Shown: positions 43,937 to 54,290 of the stretch, one piece after another
Numbering within the stretch: position 1 is the first letter of the stretch
Layout: each line of letters opens with the position of its first letter
Assembly (NCBI GenBank): GCA_958510825.1
Contig: OY294044.1
Span: 70,196,095 to 70,260,094, forward strand
Length of the DNA: 64,000 nt
Reading direction: 5' to 3'
Source of the DNA: Brachypterus glaber
Taxonomy: Eukaryota > Arthropoda > Insecta > Coleoptera > Kateretidae
Position numbers and translations under genes: made by a program
The notes under the pieces: generated by a model
Databases searched by the model: none
What the model was told of the DNA's origin: nothing
The model's input: only the letters and a program-made list of their open reading frames with translations

Positions 43937-45917
43937 GTAAACTGGTTGTTTTAGTAGTAGTAGTAGTAGTAGTAAGGGTGGGGAGGCTACAAGCCAGGCA
44001 ACTAGGCCATTATGGCCCTTTTTGCCAGCCCCGAGCTGTCCCAGCCACACATCTACCCTACTCCCTGCCTAAACCTGCCGGACCTCCTTATAAAGGTCGC
44101 GATATCTGTCCAGGCAAGGGTACGCAACTCCTCTCTTCGGAGAGTTGCCACTCCGAAGATCTCCTGTCGTATTCTGCCGAACCGATCGCATTGTCCTAGG
44201 AAATGGAAGGACGATTCTTCGTCTATCCCGCAACCCGAACAGACGGGGTCGTTACCAACCTTCATCTTGAACAGGTGCCTTCCTAGTCCACAGTGACCCG
44301 TGAGGATCCCTGTGAGTTGGCTGATCGTGGCTCGGCTTCTTCCTAGTAGCCACGCGGTTTTTGACTTGCTTGGACCGGAAAGGAAGTCCTTTGCCTGTCT
44401 GCAGTTCGTGACCGTTGACCAGCTTTCCCTTAGTTTTTCTCCAGCCCACGTGTTGAGGGCTGATGTGACTTGTTTCCTTGTAATACCAAGCATGGGTTCG
44501 GGTCCCATGCACGGAGTTTCGGCTCCGAGCCTGGCAAGTTCGTCTGCCTTCTCGTTGCCTGGTATCCCGCTGTGTCCAGGGACCCATACAAGGTGGACTC
44601 TTTTGTTCCTCGCTAGCTCCTCCAGGGCTTCTATGCATTCCTGCACAAGACTGGATCTTGTGCTGGGTGCACTGAGAGCCTTCAGGGCTGCTTGGCTGTC
44701 GGAGCAGATGTATACATCTGATCCGTTGCTCCCTAGAACCTCTTCGCATCTTGCCGCTTCCTGTATCGCAAAGACTTCCGCTTGGAATACCGTGGGGTAC
44801 CTGCCGAGCGAATAGCTCTTTTGAACCCCCGTGTCTTGTACAAAGAAGCCTGCGCCCGAGCTTTGCGTGCTTTCCATCCGGGAGCCGTCTGTATAGCACA
44901 CTGTTGCGTTTTGGGCAAAATTAACTTCCTTGTTCTCCCACTCGTGTTTTGTTGGTATAGTGAGAGAGAATGCTCTGTCAAACCTTAATCGGTCTTCCGC
45001 CTCTATCACCTTGATGCTGCTGATAGGTAACTCTACTCTGGCAACATCGGCGATTTTTGTATGTCCGTAGACTGCCCCTTCACCCAGCCAGCATCCAACA
45101 TCTCTCATTCTAAGGTAGCTAGCCATTGCCTCCCTCCTTATCCAGGACGGAAGCGTTGGCAGCCCCAGTAGAACTTCCAGTGCTGATGTGGGGGTCGTCC
45201 TGATTGCGCCGGTGATCCCGAGACACGCTAGTCTTTGGATCTTACTCAGACTCCGAGCTACTGTGGTTTTGCTGACGCTTGGCCACCATACCACCGAGCC
45301 ATATTGGACTCTGGGTCTAATGACGGCGGTATAGATCCATAATAGAATCTGTGGGGTCATGCCCCAGCTTTTTCCCACTGCCCGACGCAAGTGCCAGAAG
45401 GTCGCAATCGACTTGTCAATGACTTTGTCTACATGCGCCTTCCAGTTGAGTTTACTGTCTAGGGTTACTCCCAAGTACTTGACCTCTTGTGAGAGCACAA
45501 GCGGTTTTCCGTACATTTGGGGGGCCCTAAAGTTCTCTATCTTTCTCCTATTGGTAAAGAGGATAAGCTCAGTCTTTGTTGGGTTGACTGATAAGCCTTT
45601 TTCCTCACACCACTCTTCTATTATCCTGCAGGCTGTCTGGATTCTTTCACAGACCGTGCCCAAGAACCTTCCAGTGACTAGGACCGTGCCATCATCTGCA
45701 AATGCTTGTGCGTATAGCCCAGCGGCCGTCAGCCTCTCTAGGAGACTGTCCATAACTAGACACCATAAGTGAGGTGAAAGACAACTGCCCTGTGGACATC
45801 CACCCCTCACCCCGATGTCCAGACGACAGTCCCCCAGAGAGGCCATGACATTCCTTTCTACCAGCGCAGATCTTACCCAACTAACCAGCGCTGGCGGGGT
45901 AAACTGGTTGTTTTAGT
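43937..45917 (-). mobile_element. 5'-truncated I-type non-LTR retrotransposon
   Basis: The insert is bounded by a perfect 19-bp target-site duplication, GTAAACTGGTTGTTTTAGT (43937-43955 and 45899-45917). On the minus strand it runs from within the reverse transcriptase domain (5' truncation at 45898) through RNase H, a stop at 44053 and a roughly 97-base UTR to a (TAC)n tail (43956-43972). Truncation at the 5' end, a target duplication and a microsatellite tail are the expected products of target-primed reverse transcription. Perfect duplication and an open frame mean the insertion is young. Confidence 0.9.
44053..45898 (-). CDS. Non-LTR ORF2 fragment: reverse transcriptase (C-terminal part), RNase H, zinc motif
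   Basis: The frame is open from the truncation at 45898 to a TAG at 44053-44055. Numbering from the first Met (45846, not a native start): RT block GVRGGCPQGSCLSPHLW (12-28), catalytic FADD (49-52), and YLGVTLDSKLNW (124-135). RNase H carries all four acidic residues: D320 (CYTDGS), E357 (FQAEVFAI), D383 (CSDSQAA) and D435 (NEKADELA), with H425 in WVPGHSG. A C-terminal CCHC motif lies at C536, C539, H548, C553. The missing N-terminal part would hold the endonuclease and the first RT motifs. RT plus RNase H fits the I superfamily (I/Loa-like); the clade is not settled. The copy cannot move by itself, yet shows no frameshift. GC content and codon use differ sharply from the AT-rich surroundings, as expected for a recent arrival. 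Confidence 0.93.
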
Positions 45918-45990
45918 CCCGCAGTCATGTTAGGGGCTAAAACACAGTTTACTTCTAAGGCATATACAATATTTTTTGCACGACCGACAA

Positions 45991-46222
45991 CTATATTTAC
46001 ATCAAATTTAAATTAAAACGTCCAAACCAACTAATCCATTTTTGCAATTTCTTTTTTCTTTTTTTAATATGGCGTAGTTTTTTAAATGTGATAAAAGTAA
46101 TAAAAAATATGGATTTTGGTAAAATAATGTTGCAGGCTATCGAAACCGACCCCGTAGTGATTATTGTGAAACCAGCAGCAGAGGCTATTTTAAATGTATT
46201 GCCATCAAATTAAGAAAAACAT
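45991..46222. other. Spacer with a 34-codon open frame
   Basis: ATG at 46109 opens 34 codons (MDFGKIMLQAIETDPVVIIV..., stop 46211-46213). Residue use looks protein-like, but it is too short to call a gene. It ends ten bases before the CGGCTTACAAG end of the next element. Confidence 0.2.
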
Positions 46223-47431
46223 ATCGTCGGCTTACAAGTAAAAGGCACTAAGTCACTTTTTTGCAAAAATGGGATTTGAATTGCACTGTAATCAATTTTT
46301 GATGATCTAGGTAAACCGAACTAACTTCTAGGTGGACTGCCAAGGGAGTTACCCACTATACAAAACGCACCAATTTGATTTTGATTAAAATTTTATCTGG
46401 CAATAGGCACCAAGTCACTTAGTGCACTTAGTGCGTTTTACTTGAAGATTATTTCAAATATTTCTGCACTAAGCGACTTTCTAAAAAGTTAATTTAAAAA
46501 AATATGATTGCTTGAATCATTTATATGATACAATATCGCGTTATTTATTGTACTGACAAACGCATTCAAATTTTGCTATGTTAAAGTTGATGGAATAGAG
46601 ACAGAACAGAGTAACAGAACTTTACCTATAAAATGACAATGCTTTTTACGTGTACTTTCGATGTGTAGGTAATAATTTAATTTTCATTTGCATTGGTTTT
46701 TTTTATTATCAGATAATATTTCAAAACTAATTTTGAAGCCTTCACACTAAGTTCAAAGTCTTGGTATATTTCTGAGGGGTGTTTTCCGAACTTTCGGCAA
46801 ACTTTAGTTTTTCTTTATATTCTTATTATTTATATAACCAACGATTTAAGAGCAAAATTAAAAAAAAAATCTATCGAATAGTTTTTTTTTTAATTTAGAT
46901 TTTTTTTGCCGGCACAGCCGATGGCCTCTGAAAACTGTCTTAGTTCTGGCATAATAAGCAGTTTCATATAATTAATTATTATTATTAATTTTAAAAACGT
47001 TCTTTAAACAATCAAAAAGTCCAAACCCTTCTTTTAAAAATCTAGTTTTTGAAAATTTATGTTAACATCTTGTTTTCTACTTTATAGTGATACATTACGT
47101 TTAACTAATAGAAGGGTTTTAATTTTAAATAGTTGTTTTTTATATTATTTTATTGACTTAGTGCTCTTTACTTGTAAGTCGACGTCGTGGGCCTACAAGT
47201 AAAAGGCACTGTCCATGTCTTTTTTCAAATTTAGTTGAATTAAACTTCAATTTTTCTTTATTTAACTGCAAATGGGACATTATTATGCCCACACATGTCA
47301 TTGCAATTTGGGGTAGTTTTTTTTTCAAAAACAATTATTACAAAAATTAAAAAACAACAATGAAAGTTAAATTTGTCAATATCTCAAAACCATGTTTTTG
47401 GATTTAGTGCTCTTTACTTGTAAGCCGGCGA
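46223..47431. mobile_element. Repeat family D, full-length candidate (about 1.2 kb)
   Basis: The left end CGGCTTACAAGTAAAAGGCA is inverted at the right as 'CTTTACTTGTAAGCCG'. Variants of the motif (GGCAC(T/C)AAGTCACTT, GACTTAGTGCTCTTTACTTG) recur internally near 46388, 46430, 47157 and 47190, so the element seems to contain extra copies of its own ends. The right-end fragment also occurs at 25696-25832. No coding recognised. Confidence 0.6.
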
Positions 47432-47520
47432 TATCTATGAGTAAAATAGTAGGTTTGATCCCGCAAAAGGGGGAATAGAATAACGTTTTAGTCCCAGTCT
47501 CACAAAAAGTTAGTTGTGGC

Positions 47521-47526
<6 letters not shown>

Positions 47527-47586
<60 letters not shown>
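47527..47586. repeat. (GA)n microsatellite, 60 bp
   Basis: A pure run of about 30 GA units. A leucine/serine repeat frame on the minus strand is a by-product. Confidence 0.95.
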
Positions 47587-47589
<3 letters not shown>

Positions 47590-48132
47590 ATTCGTATAAC
47601 TTTAGAGAAAAACAATGGTTTTATAATTTCAGATTTTTTTGCAAAGCTGTAAACAAATTAAAACCTGTACCTGATGTCGATTAAAAAAGCTGCTATACTC
47701 GTATTTATTCCATTTCAAATAAAATTATCGTTTGGATTTTTATTTTTAAATCTAATCAGTAGATATAGCTAAAAGGTCATGCCTGCAGAAAATTACTTGA
47801 ATTTTTATAAAGCTTGTTTTAAATTATTTAAGGAATTTTAATTTAAAGTTAAAGTTTCCATTAACATTTAAAAACAAGCCGTGAAGATAAGTGTAATATT
47901 ATTTGCATATGACATTCAAGCCTGGGCGGGTTTTTGGCGATTTTGGAACACTATCGTATAATACTCCTCTAGTCATGAGACTGCAAAGAGTATTATAATG
48001 TAATTATAAAGTCTACAAAAAAATTATATTGCCTTTTAAAAAGGATTTTAAGGTAAGTAATAAAAATATGTATATTTTTTTTGGCCAAAATTTCCACTTT
48101 TTTAATTTTTTTTTTAAATTTTATATAGGTTT
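47587..48132. repeat. Intergenic stretch with family E copy 3
   Basis: About 47868-48005 contains 'AAAACAAGCCGTGAAGATAA', 'GGCGATTTTGGAACACTATC' and an AATACTC..GAGTATT hairpin, the family seen at 31 kb and 35 kb. Nothing else recognised. Confidence 0.4.
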
Positions 48133-48372
48133 CTTTTATATGGATGGCAAATTAAAAGTCTCTGCTTAATCTGAAAATTTATGAAAAATTGCAACGAATT
48201 CTAACAGAAAAAAAAAATTAAGTAGTTCCAGGATATAAACAATTATTGTTATAGCTGAATATTTACTAAACTAATATAAATCGCAAATAAGCAAAAATGA
48301 ACCAGAATATGGAATATTTTTTTAAATACTTTAAAATATGGGCTTATTTCTGAAGTCCACATATAGCTTTTA
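48133..48372. repeat. Left flank of the satellite, duplicated at 53 kb
   Basis: This 240-bp non-satellite sequence, starting CTTTTATATGGATGGCAAAT, reappears without visible change at 53029-53268 together with the first satellite units. Confidence 0.9.
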
Positions 48373-51300
48373 ACCTTTCAGGGAGAAACATAAAATATTA
48401 TTTTTTTTAACAGACGTACTTGAATGTTGATCAATAGATTCAAGGTAAAACAATTATTTTTAACTTCTTTTCATTAAAAAATCAAAATGTAAAAATTGCT
48501 TCTATTGATCCTCAGTTTAATTTATTAAAAGAATACTGAGAATTAACACCTCAGCGAGCAACATAAAATATTCTTTTTTTTAACAGACGTACTTAAATGT
48601 TGATCAATAGATTCAAGGTAAAACAATTATTTTTAACTTCTTTTCATTAAAAAATCAAAATGTAAAAATTGCTTCTATTGATCCTCAGTTTAATTTATTT
48701 AAAGAATACTGAGAATGGCCACCTCAGCGAGAAACATAAAATATTCTTTTTTTTTAACAGACGTACTTAAATGTTGATCAATAGATTCAAGGTAAAACAA
48801 TTATTTTTAACTTCTTTTCCTTAAAAAATCAAAATGTAAAAATTACTTCTATTGATCCTCAGTATAATTTATTTAAAGAATACTGAGGATTTACACGTCA
48901 GCGAGAAACATAAAATATTTTTTTTTTAATAGACGTACTTGAATGTTGATCAATAGATTCAAGGTAGAACAATTATTTTTAACTTCTTTTCATTAAAAAA
49001 TCAAAATGTAAAAATTGCTTCTATTGATCCTCAGTTTAATTTATTTAAAGAATACTGAGCATTGACACCTCAGCGAGAAACATAAAATATTCTTTTTTTA
49101 ACAGGCGTACTTGAATGTTGATCAATAGATTTAAGGTAAAACAATTATTTTTAACTTCTTTTCCTTAAAAAATCAAAATGTAAAAATTACTTCTATTGAT
49201 CCTCAGTTTAATTTATTTAAAGAATACTGAGAATTAACACCTCAGCGAGAAACATAAAATATTCTTTTTTTTTAACAGATGTACTTGAATGTTGATCAAT
49301 AGATTCAAGGTAAAACAATTATTTTTAACTTCTTTTCATTAAAAAATCAAAATGTAAAAATTGCTTCTATTGATCCTCAGTTTAATTTATTTAAAGAATA
49401 CTGAGAATTGACACCTCAGCGAGAAACATTAAATATTATTTTTTTTAACAGACGTACTTGAATGTTGATCAATAGATTCAAGGTAAAACAATTATTTTTA
49501 ACTTCTTTTCATTAAAAAATCAAAATGTAAAAATTGCTTCTATTGATCCTCAGTTTAATTTATTTAAAGAATACTGAGAATTGACACCTCAGCGAGAAAC
49601 ATTAAATATTCTTTTTTTTAACAGACGTACTTGAATGTTGATCAATAGATTCAAGGTAAAACAATTATTTTTAACTTCTTTTCATTAAAAAATCAAAATG
49701 TAAAAATTGCTTCTATTGATCCTCAGTTTAATTTATTTAAAGAATACTGAGAATTGACACCTCAGCGAGAAACATTAAATATTCTTTTTTTTAACAGACG
49801 TACTTGAATGTTGATCAATAGATTTAAGGTAAAACAATTATTTTTAACTTCTTTTCATTAAAAAATCAAAATGTACAAATTGCTTCTATTGATCCTCAGT
49901 TTAATTTATTTAAAGAATACTGAGAATTGACACCTCAGCGAGAAACATTAAATATTCTTTTTTTTAACAGACGTACTTGAATGTTGATCAATAGATTCAA
50001 GGTAAAACAATTATTTTTAAGTTCTTTTCATTAAAAAATCAAAATGTAAAAATTGCTTCTATTGATCCTCAGTTTAATTTATTTAAAGAATACTGAGAAT
50101 TGACACCTCAGCGAGAAACATTAAATATTCTTTTTTTTAACAGACGTACTTGAATGTTGATCAATAGATTCAAGGTAAAACAATTATTTTTAACTTCTTT
50201 TCATTAAAAAATCAAAATGTAAAAATTGCTTCTATTGATCCTCAGTTTAATTTATTTAAAGAATACTGAGAATTGACACCTCAGCGAGAAACATTAAATA
50301 TTCTTTTTTTTAACAGACGTACTTGAATGTTGATCAATAGATTCAAGGTAAAACAATTATTTTTAACTTCTTTTCATTAAAAAATCAAAATGTAAAAATT
50401 GCTTCTATTGATCCTCAGTTTAATTTATTTAAAGAATACTGAGAATTGACACCTCAGCGAGAAACATTAAATATTCTTTTTTTTAACAGACGTACTTAAA
50501 TGTTGATCAATAGATTCAAGGTAAAACAATTATTTTTAACTTCTTTTCATTAAAAAATCAAAATGTAAAAATTGCTTCTATTGATCCTCAGTTTAATTTA
50601 TTTAAAGAATACTGAGAATTGACACCTCAGCGAGAAACATTAAATATTCTTTTTTTTAACAGACGTACTTGAATGTTGATCAATAGATTCAAGGTAAAAC
50701 AATTATTTTTAACTTCTTTTCATTAAAAAATCAAAATGTAAAAATTGCTTCTATTGATCCTCAGTTTAATTTATTTAAAGAATACTGAGAATTGACACCT
50801 CAGCGAGAAAGATTAAATATTCTTTTTTTTAACAGACGTACTTGAATGTTGATCAATAGATTTAAGGTAAAACAATTATTTTTAACTTCTGTTCATTAAA
50901 AAATCAAAATGTACAAATTGCTTCTATTGATCCTCAGTTTAATTTATTAAAAGAATACTGAGGATTGACACCTCAGCGAGAAACATAAAATATTCTTTTT
51001 TTTAACAGACGTACTTGAATGTTGATCAATAGATTCAAGGTAAAACAATTATTTTTAACTTCTTTTCATTAAAAAATCAAAATGTAAAAATTGCTTCTAT
51101 TGATCCTCAGTTTAATTTATTTAAAGAATACTGAGAATTGACACCTCAGCGAGAAACATTAAATATTCTTTTTTTTAACAGACGTACTTGAATGTTGATC
51201 AATAGATTTAAGGTAAAACAATTATTTTTAACTTCTTTTCATTAAAAAATCAAAATGTAAAAATTGCTTCTATTGATCCTCAGTTTAATTTATTTAAAGA

Positions 51301-52008
51301 ATACTGAGAATTGACACCTCAGCGAGAAACATTAAATATTCTTTTTTTTAACAGACGTACTTGAATGTTGATCAATAGATTCAAGGTAAAACAATTATTT
51401 TTAACTTCTTTTCATTAAAAAATCAAAATGTAAAAATTGCTTCTATTGATCCTCAGTTTAATTTATTTAAAGAATACTGAGAATTGACACCTCAGCGAGA
51501 AACATTAAATATTCTTTTTTTTAACAGACGTACTTGAATGTTGATCAATAGATTCAAGGTAAAACAATTATTTTTAACTTCTTTTCATTAAAAAATCAAA
51601 ATGTAAAAATTGCTTCTATTGATCCTCAGTTTAATTTATTAAAAGAATACTGAGAATTGACACCTCAGCGAGAAACATTAAATATTCTTTTTTTTAACAG
51701 ACGTACTTGTATGTTGATCAATAGATTCAAGGTAAAACAATTATTTTTAACTTCCTTTCATTAAAAAATCAAAATGTAAAAATTGCTTCCATTGATCCTC
51801 AGTTTAATTTATTTAAAGAATACTGAGAATTGACACCTCAGCGAGAAACATAAAATATTCTTTTTTTTAACAGACGTACTTGAATGTTGATCAATAGATT
51901 TAAGGTAAAACAATTATTTTGAACTTCTTTTCATTAAAAAATCAAAATGTACAAATTGCTTCTATTGATCCTCAGTTTAATTTATTTAAACAATACTGAG
52001 GATTGACA
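48373..52008. repeat. Tandem satellite array, 21 units of about 173 bp
   Basis: Unit starts (ACCTCAGCGAG) fall at 48548, 48721, 48895, 49067, 49239, 49413, then every 173 bp to 51835. A degenerate first unit starts at 48373. The last unit ends at 52008, where the next would begin with ACCTATTAG instead. Edge units (1-5) vary in length (172-175) and sequence; central units are nearly identical, the usual sign of homogenisation by unequal exchange. Each monomer has a dyad CTTGAATGTTGATCAATAG plus ATTCAAG. A marker variant GTACAAATT occurs in units 9, 15 and 21, exactly six units (1038 bp) apart. No coding. The monomer length is near that of one nucleosome. Confidence 0.97.
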
Positions 52009-52170
52009 CCTATTAGCACATCGTAAAACAAAATTTATTAACATTTTTATTATTAATATAGTAATAATAAAAATAAATAAATAATAATAAATAAATAAAT
52101 AATAATAAATAAATAAATAAATAAATAAATAATAATGATATTAATATTAATATAATTCTTATTTTGAGAG
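52009..52170. repeat. A/T simple sequence right of the satellite
   Basis: Mixed (TAAA)n/(TAA)n runs, about 52060-52136, with no other content. Confidence 0.8.
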
Positions 52171-52186
52171 GCCGCGGCGCCGCGGC
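52171..52186. repeat. Perfect 16-bp GC-only palindrome
   Basis: GCCGCGGCGCCGCGGC, entirely G/C and self-complementary, sits in very AT-rich sequence and contains nested SacII-like and NarI-like palindromes. Function unknown. Confidence 0.9.
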
Positions 52187-52748
52187 ATGCTGGTTTGAAA
52201 CAACTTAAATAACTAAAACCTAACTAAAATAGTGTAAATTTAAATTAAATTAAAATGAAATTAAGAGCCATTCTTGTTATTTTATTGCTAAAACTGCCAA
52301 TAGATAAAAGATTAAAGCGTGTAAGGTTAAAAGTTTGTTGAATTTTTAGAGGCATTTTTATTTATATAAAAAGTGTTTTATACTGATTAAAAAATAAAAT
52401 ATAGGCTAATATAAAGAATGTTTTTAATTCGAGAAATTAAATTTTATCACCTAGAGAAACAATAATGTGAGATCCTACTAATTAATAAAATTAATAATTA
52501 TCATCATCATGATAAGAATCTTAAAGAAAACCTAAATTTTTAAACATCAGTTTCTGTAAATATTTTGCTTTATTATCTGAATAAAAATACTTAAATACTT
52601 AGTATTAGTGGTGAAAAAAATATAAATCACGGATGATTATTATAGCCTTGCACTCTTATATGCCTCGATGCTATGAAGATCCAAACATCTGGGGATATAA
52701 CATGCTCGCCTATGAAAAATGTCTTCCTACCTTGGTATATAATTACCA
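52187..52748. other. AT-rich stretch with third copy of the small dispersed repeat
   Basis: 52625-52747 carries 'GCCTTGCACTCTTATATGCC' and 'CCTTGGTATATAATTACC', as at 9775 and 23571. The rest shows nothing. Confidence 0.45.
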
Positions 52749-52946
52749 ATCCCTGATTATAATTATTATAAAAAACATGTTTCGAAGGTACCAAAAATAG
52801 GCGTAAAGGACAAAACAAGGGAGGCATAAATTAAGCAAAGATAAGTCTGGCTATTATCTCTTCTAACATTTAAATTTATTAGTAGGGGAAATATTAAACG
52901 AAATACAGAAAAAGTTAAGCTTTTGTGATTAAATACAGAGAAGGAT
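52749..52946. repeat. 198-bp direct duplication, left copy
   Basis: Starts ATCCCTGATTATAATTATTA and ends AGAGAAGGAT. It recurs at 54093-54290 with constant offset (1344) and no difference seen on reading. It bounds the chimeric insert 52947-54092. Confidence 0.92.
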
Positions 52947-53028
52947 GGTTATGGTTATGGTTATTAGGGTGGAGGGTAGCTATCTACACGAACTTAGGCC
53001 ACTTAGCTGGGCCCATTGTACTACCTCC
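52947..53028 (-). mobile_element. Retroelement-like 3' end with (CCATAA)n tail
   Basis: On the minus strand the segment passes through TGGGCCCAGCTAAGTGGCC and AGCTACCCTCCACCCT to (CCATAA)n at the border. It parallels the 3' UTR of the I-type element at 44 kb (GGGCCATAATGGCCTAG .. CCTCCCCACCCT then (TAC)n). It therefore looks like the last 80 bases of a related element with a different tail unit. Confidence 0.5.
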
Positions 53029-54092
53029 CTTTTATATGGATGGCAAATTAAAAGTCTCTGCTTAATCTGAAAATTTATGAAAAATTGCAACGAATTCTAA
53101 CAGAAAAAAAAAATTAAGTAGTTCCAGGATATAAACAATTATTGTTATAGCTGAATATTTACTAAACTAATATAAATCGCAAATAAGCAAAAATGAACCA
53201 GAATATGGAATATTTTTTTAAATACTTTAAAATATGGGCTTATTTCTGAAGTCCACATATAGCTTTTAACCTTTCAGGGAGAAACATAAAATATTATTTT
53301 TTTTAACAGACGTACTTGAATGTTGATCAATAGATTCAAGGTAAAACAATTATTTTTAACTTCTTTTCATTAAAAAATCAAAATGTAAAAATTGCTTCTA
53401 TTGATCCTCAGTTTAATTTATTAAAAGAATACTGAGAATTAACACCTCAGCGAGCAACATAAAATATTCTTTTTTTTAACAGACGTACTTAAATGTTGAT
53501 CAATAGATTCAAGGTAAAACAATTATTTTTAACTTCTTTTCATTAAAAAATCAAAATGTAAAAATTGCTTCTATTGATCCTCAGTTTAATTTATTTAAAG
53601 AATACTGAGAATGGCCACCTCAGCGAGAAACATAAAATATTCTTTTTTTTTAACAGACGTACTTAAATGTTGATCAATAGATTCAAGGTAAAACAATTAT
53701 TTTTAACTTCTTTTCCTTAAAAAATCAAAATGTAAAAATTACTTCTATTGATCCTCAGTATAATTTATTTAAAGAATACTGAGGATTTACACGTCAGCGA
53801 GAAACATAAAATATTTTTTTTTTAATAGACGTACTTGAATGTTGATCAATAGATTCAAGGTAGAACAATTATTTTTAACTTCTTTTCATTAAAAAATCAA
53901 AATGTAAAAATTGCTTCTATTGATCCTCAGTTTAATTTATTTAAAGAATACTGAGCATTGACACCTCAGCGAGAAACATAAAATATTCTTTTTTTAACAG
54001 GCGTACTTGAATGTTGATCAATAGATTTAAGGTAAAACAATTATTTTTAACTTCTTTTCCTTAAAAAATCAAAATGTAAAAATTACTTCTCT
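53029..54092. repeat. Displaced copy of the satellite's left edge (1062 bp)
   Basis: 53029-54090 equals 48133-49194 at a constant offset of 4896: the 240-bp flank plus about 4.7 satellite units, including private variants such as CAGCGAGCAAC, GAATGGCCACC, CACGTCAGCG and AGGTAGAAC. No indel is seen. It ends abruptly inside a monomer at ACTTCT. Confidence 0.93.
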
Positions 54093-54290
54093 ATCCCTGA
54101 TTATAATTATTATAAAAAACATGTTTCGAAGGTACCAAAAATAGGCGTAAAGGACAAAACAAGGGAGGCATAAATTAAGCAAAGATAAGTCTGGCTATTA
54201 TCTCTTCTAACATTTAAATTTATTAGTAGGGGAAATATTAAACGAAATACAGAAAAAGTTAAGCTTTTGTGATTAAATACAGAGAAGGAT
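54093..54290. repeat. 198-bp direct duplication, right copy
   Basis: Second copy of 52749-52946, immediately right of the displaced satellite segment. The sequence beyond (ATTCTTAATTT) continues the ancestral locus. Confidence 0.92.

Larger units (their letters stand above)
43898..45990. mobile_element. Hairpin MITE split by a retroelement insertion
   Basis: Left terminus TTGTCGGCCCATGCA (43898) is inverted at the right as TGCACGACCGACAA (to about 45990). The inner arms (GTAAACT..GTTTTAGTCCC and GGGGCTAAAACACAGTTTAC) pair as well. Without the retroelement the MITE is about 130 bp. The retroelement landed in one inner arm. Confidence 0.65.

Noticed and set aside
44300..44815. 171-codon plus-strand frame opposite the retroelement ORF2
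   Set aside because: It is the antisense shadow of the GC-richer reverse transcriptase/RNase H frame and has no domain of its own. The same holds for the other small frames at 43978-45880.
46109..46213. 34-codon frame MDFGKIMLQAIETDP...
   Set aside because: Composition is protein-like, but it is too short and isolated to call a gene. Recorded under the spacer feature only.
47376..47615. 79-codon minus-strand frame rich in Leu-Ser
   Set aside because: Translation of the (GA)n microsatellite.
48373..52008. CRISPR-like regular array
   Set aside because: The whole 173-bp unit repeats without variable spacers, and the context is eukaryotic. It is satellite DNA.
52947..52965. GGTTATGGTTATGG as telomeric repeat
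   Set aside because: It is not an insect telomere unit (TTAGG or TCAGG), has fewer than three units, and fits a retroelement tail better.
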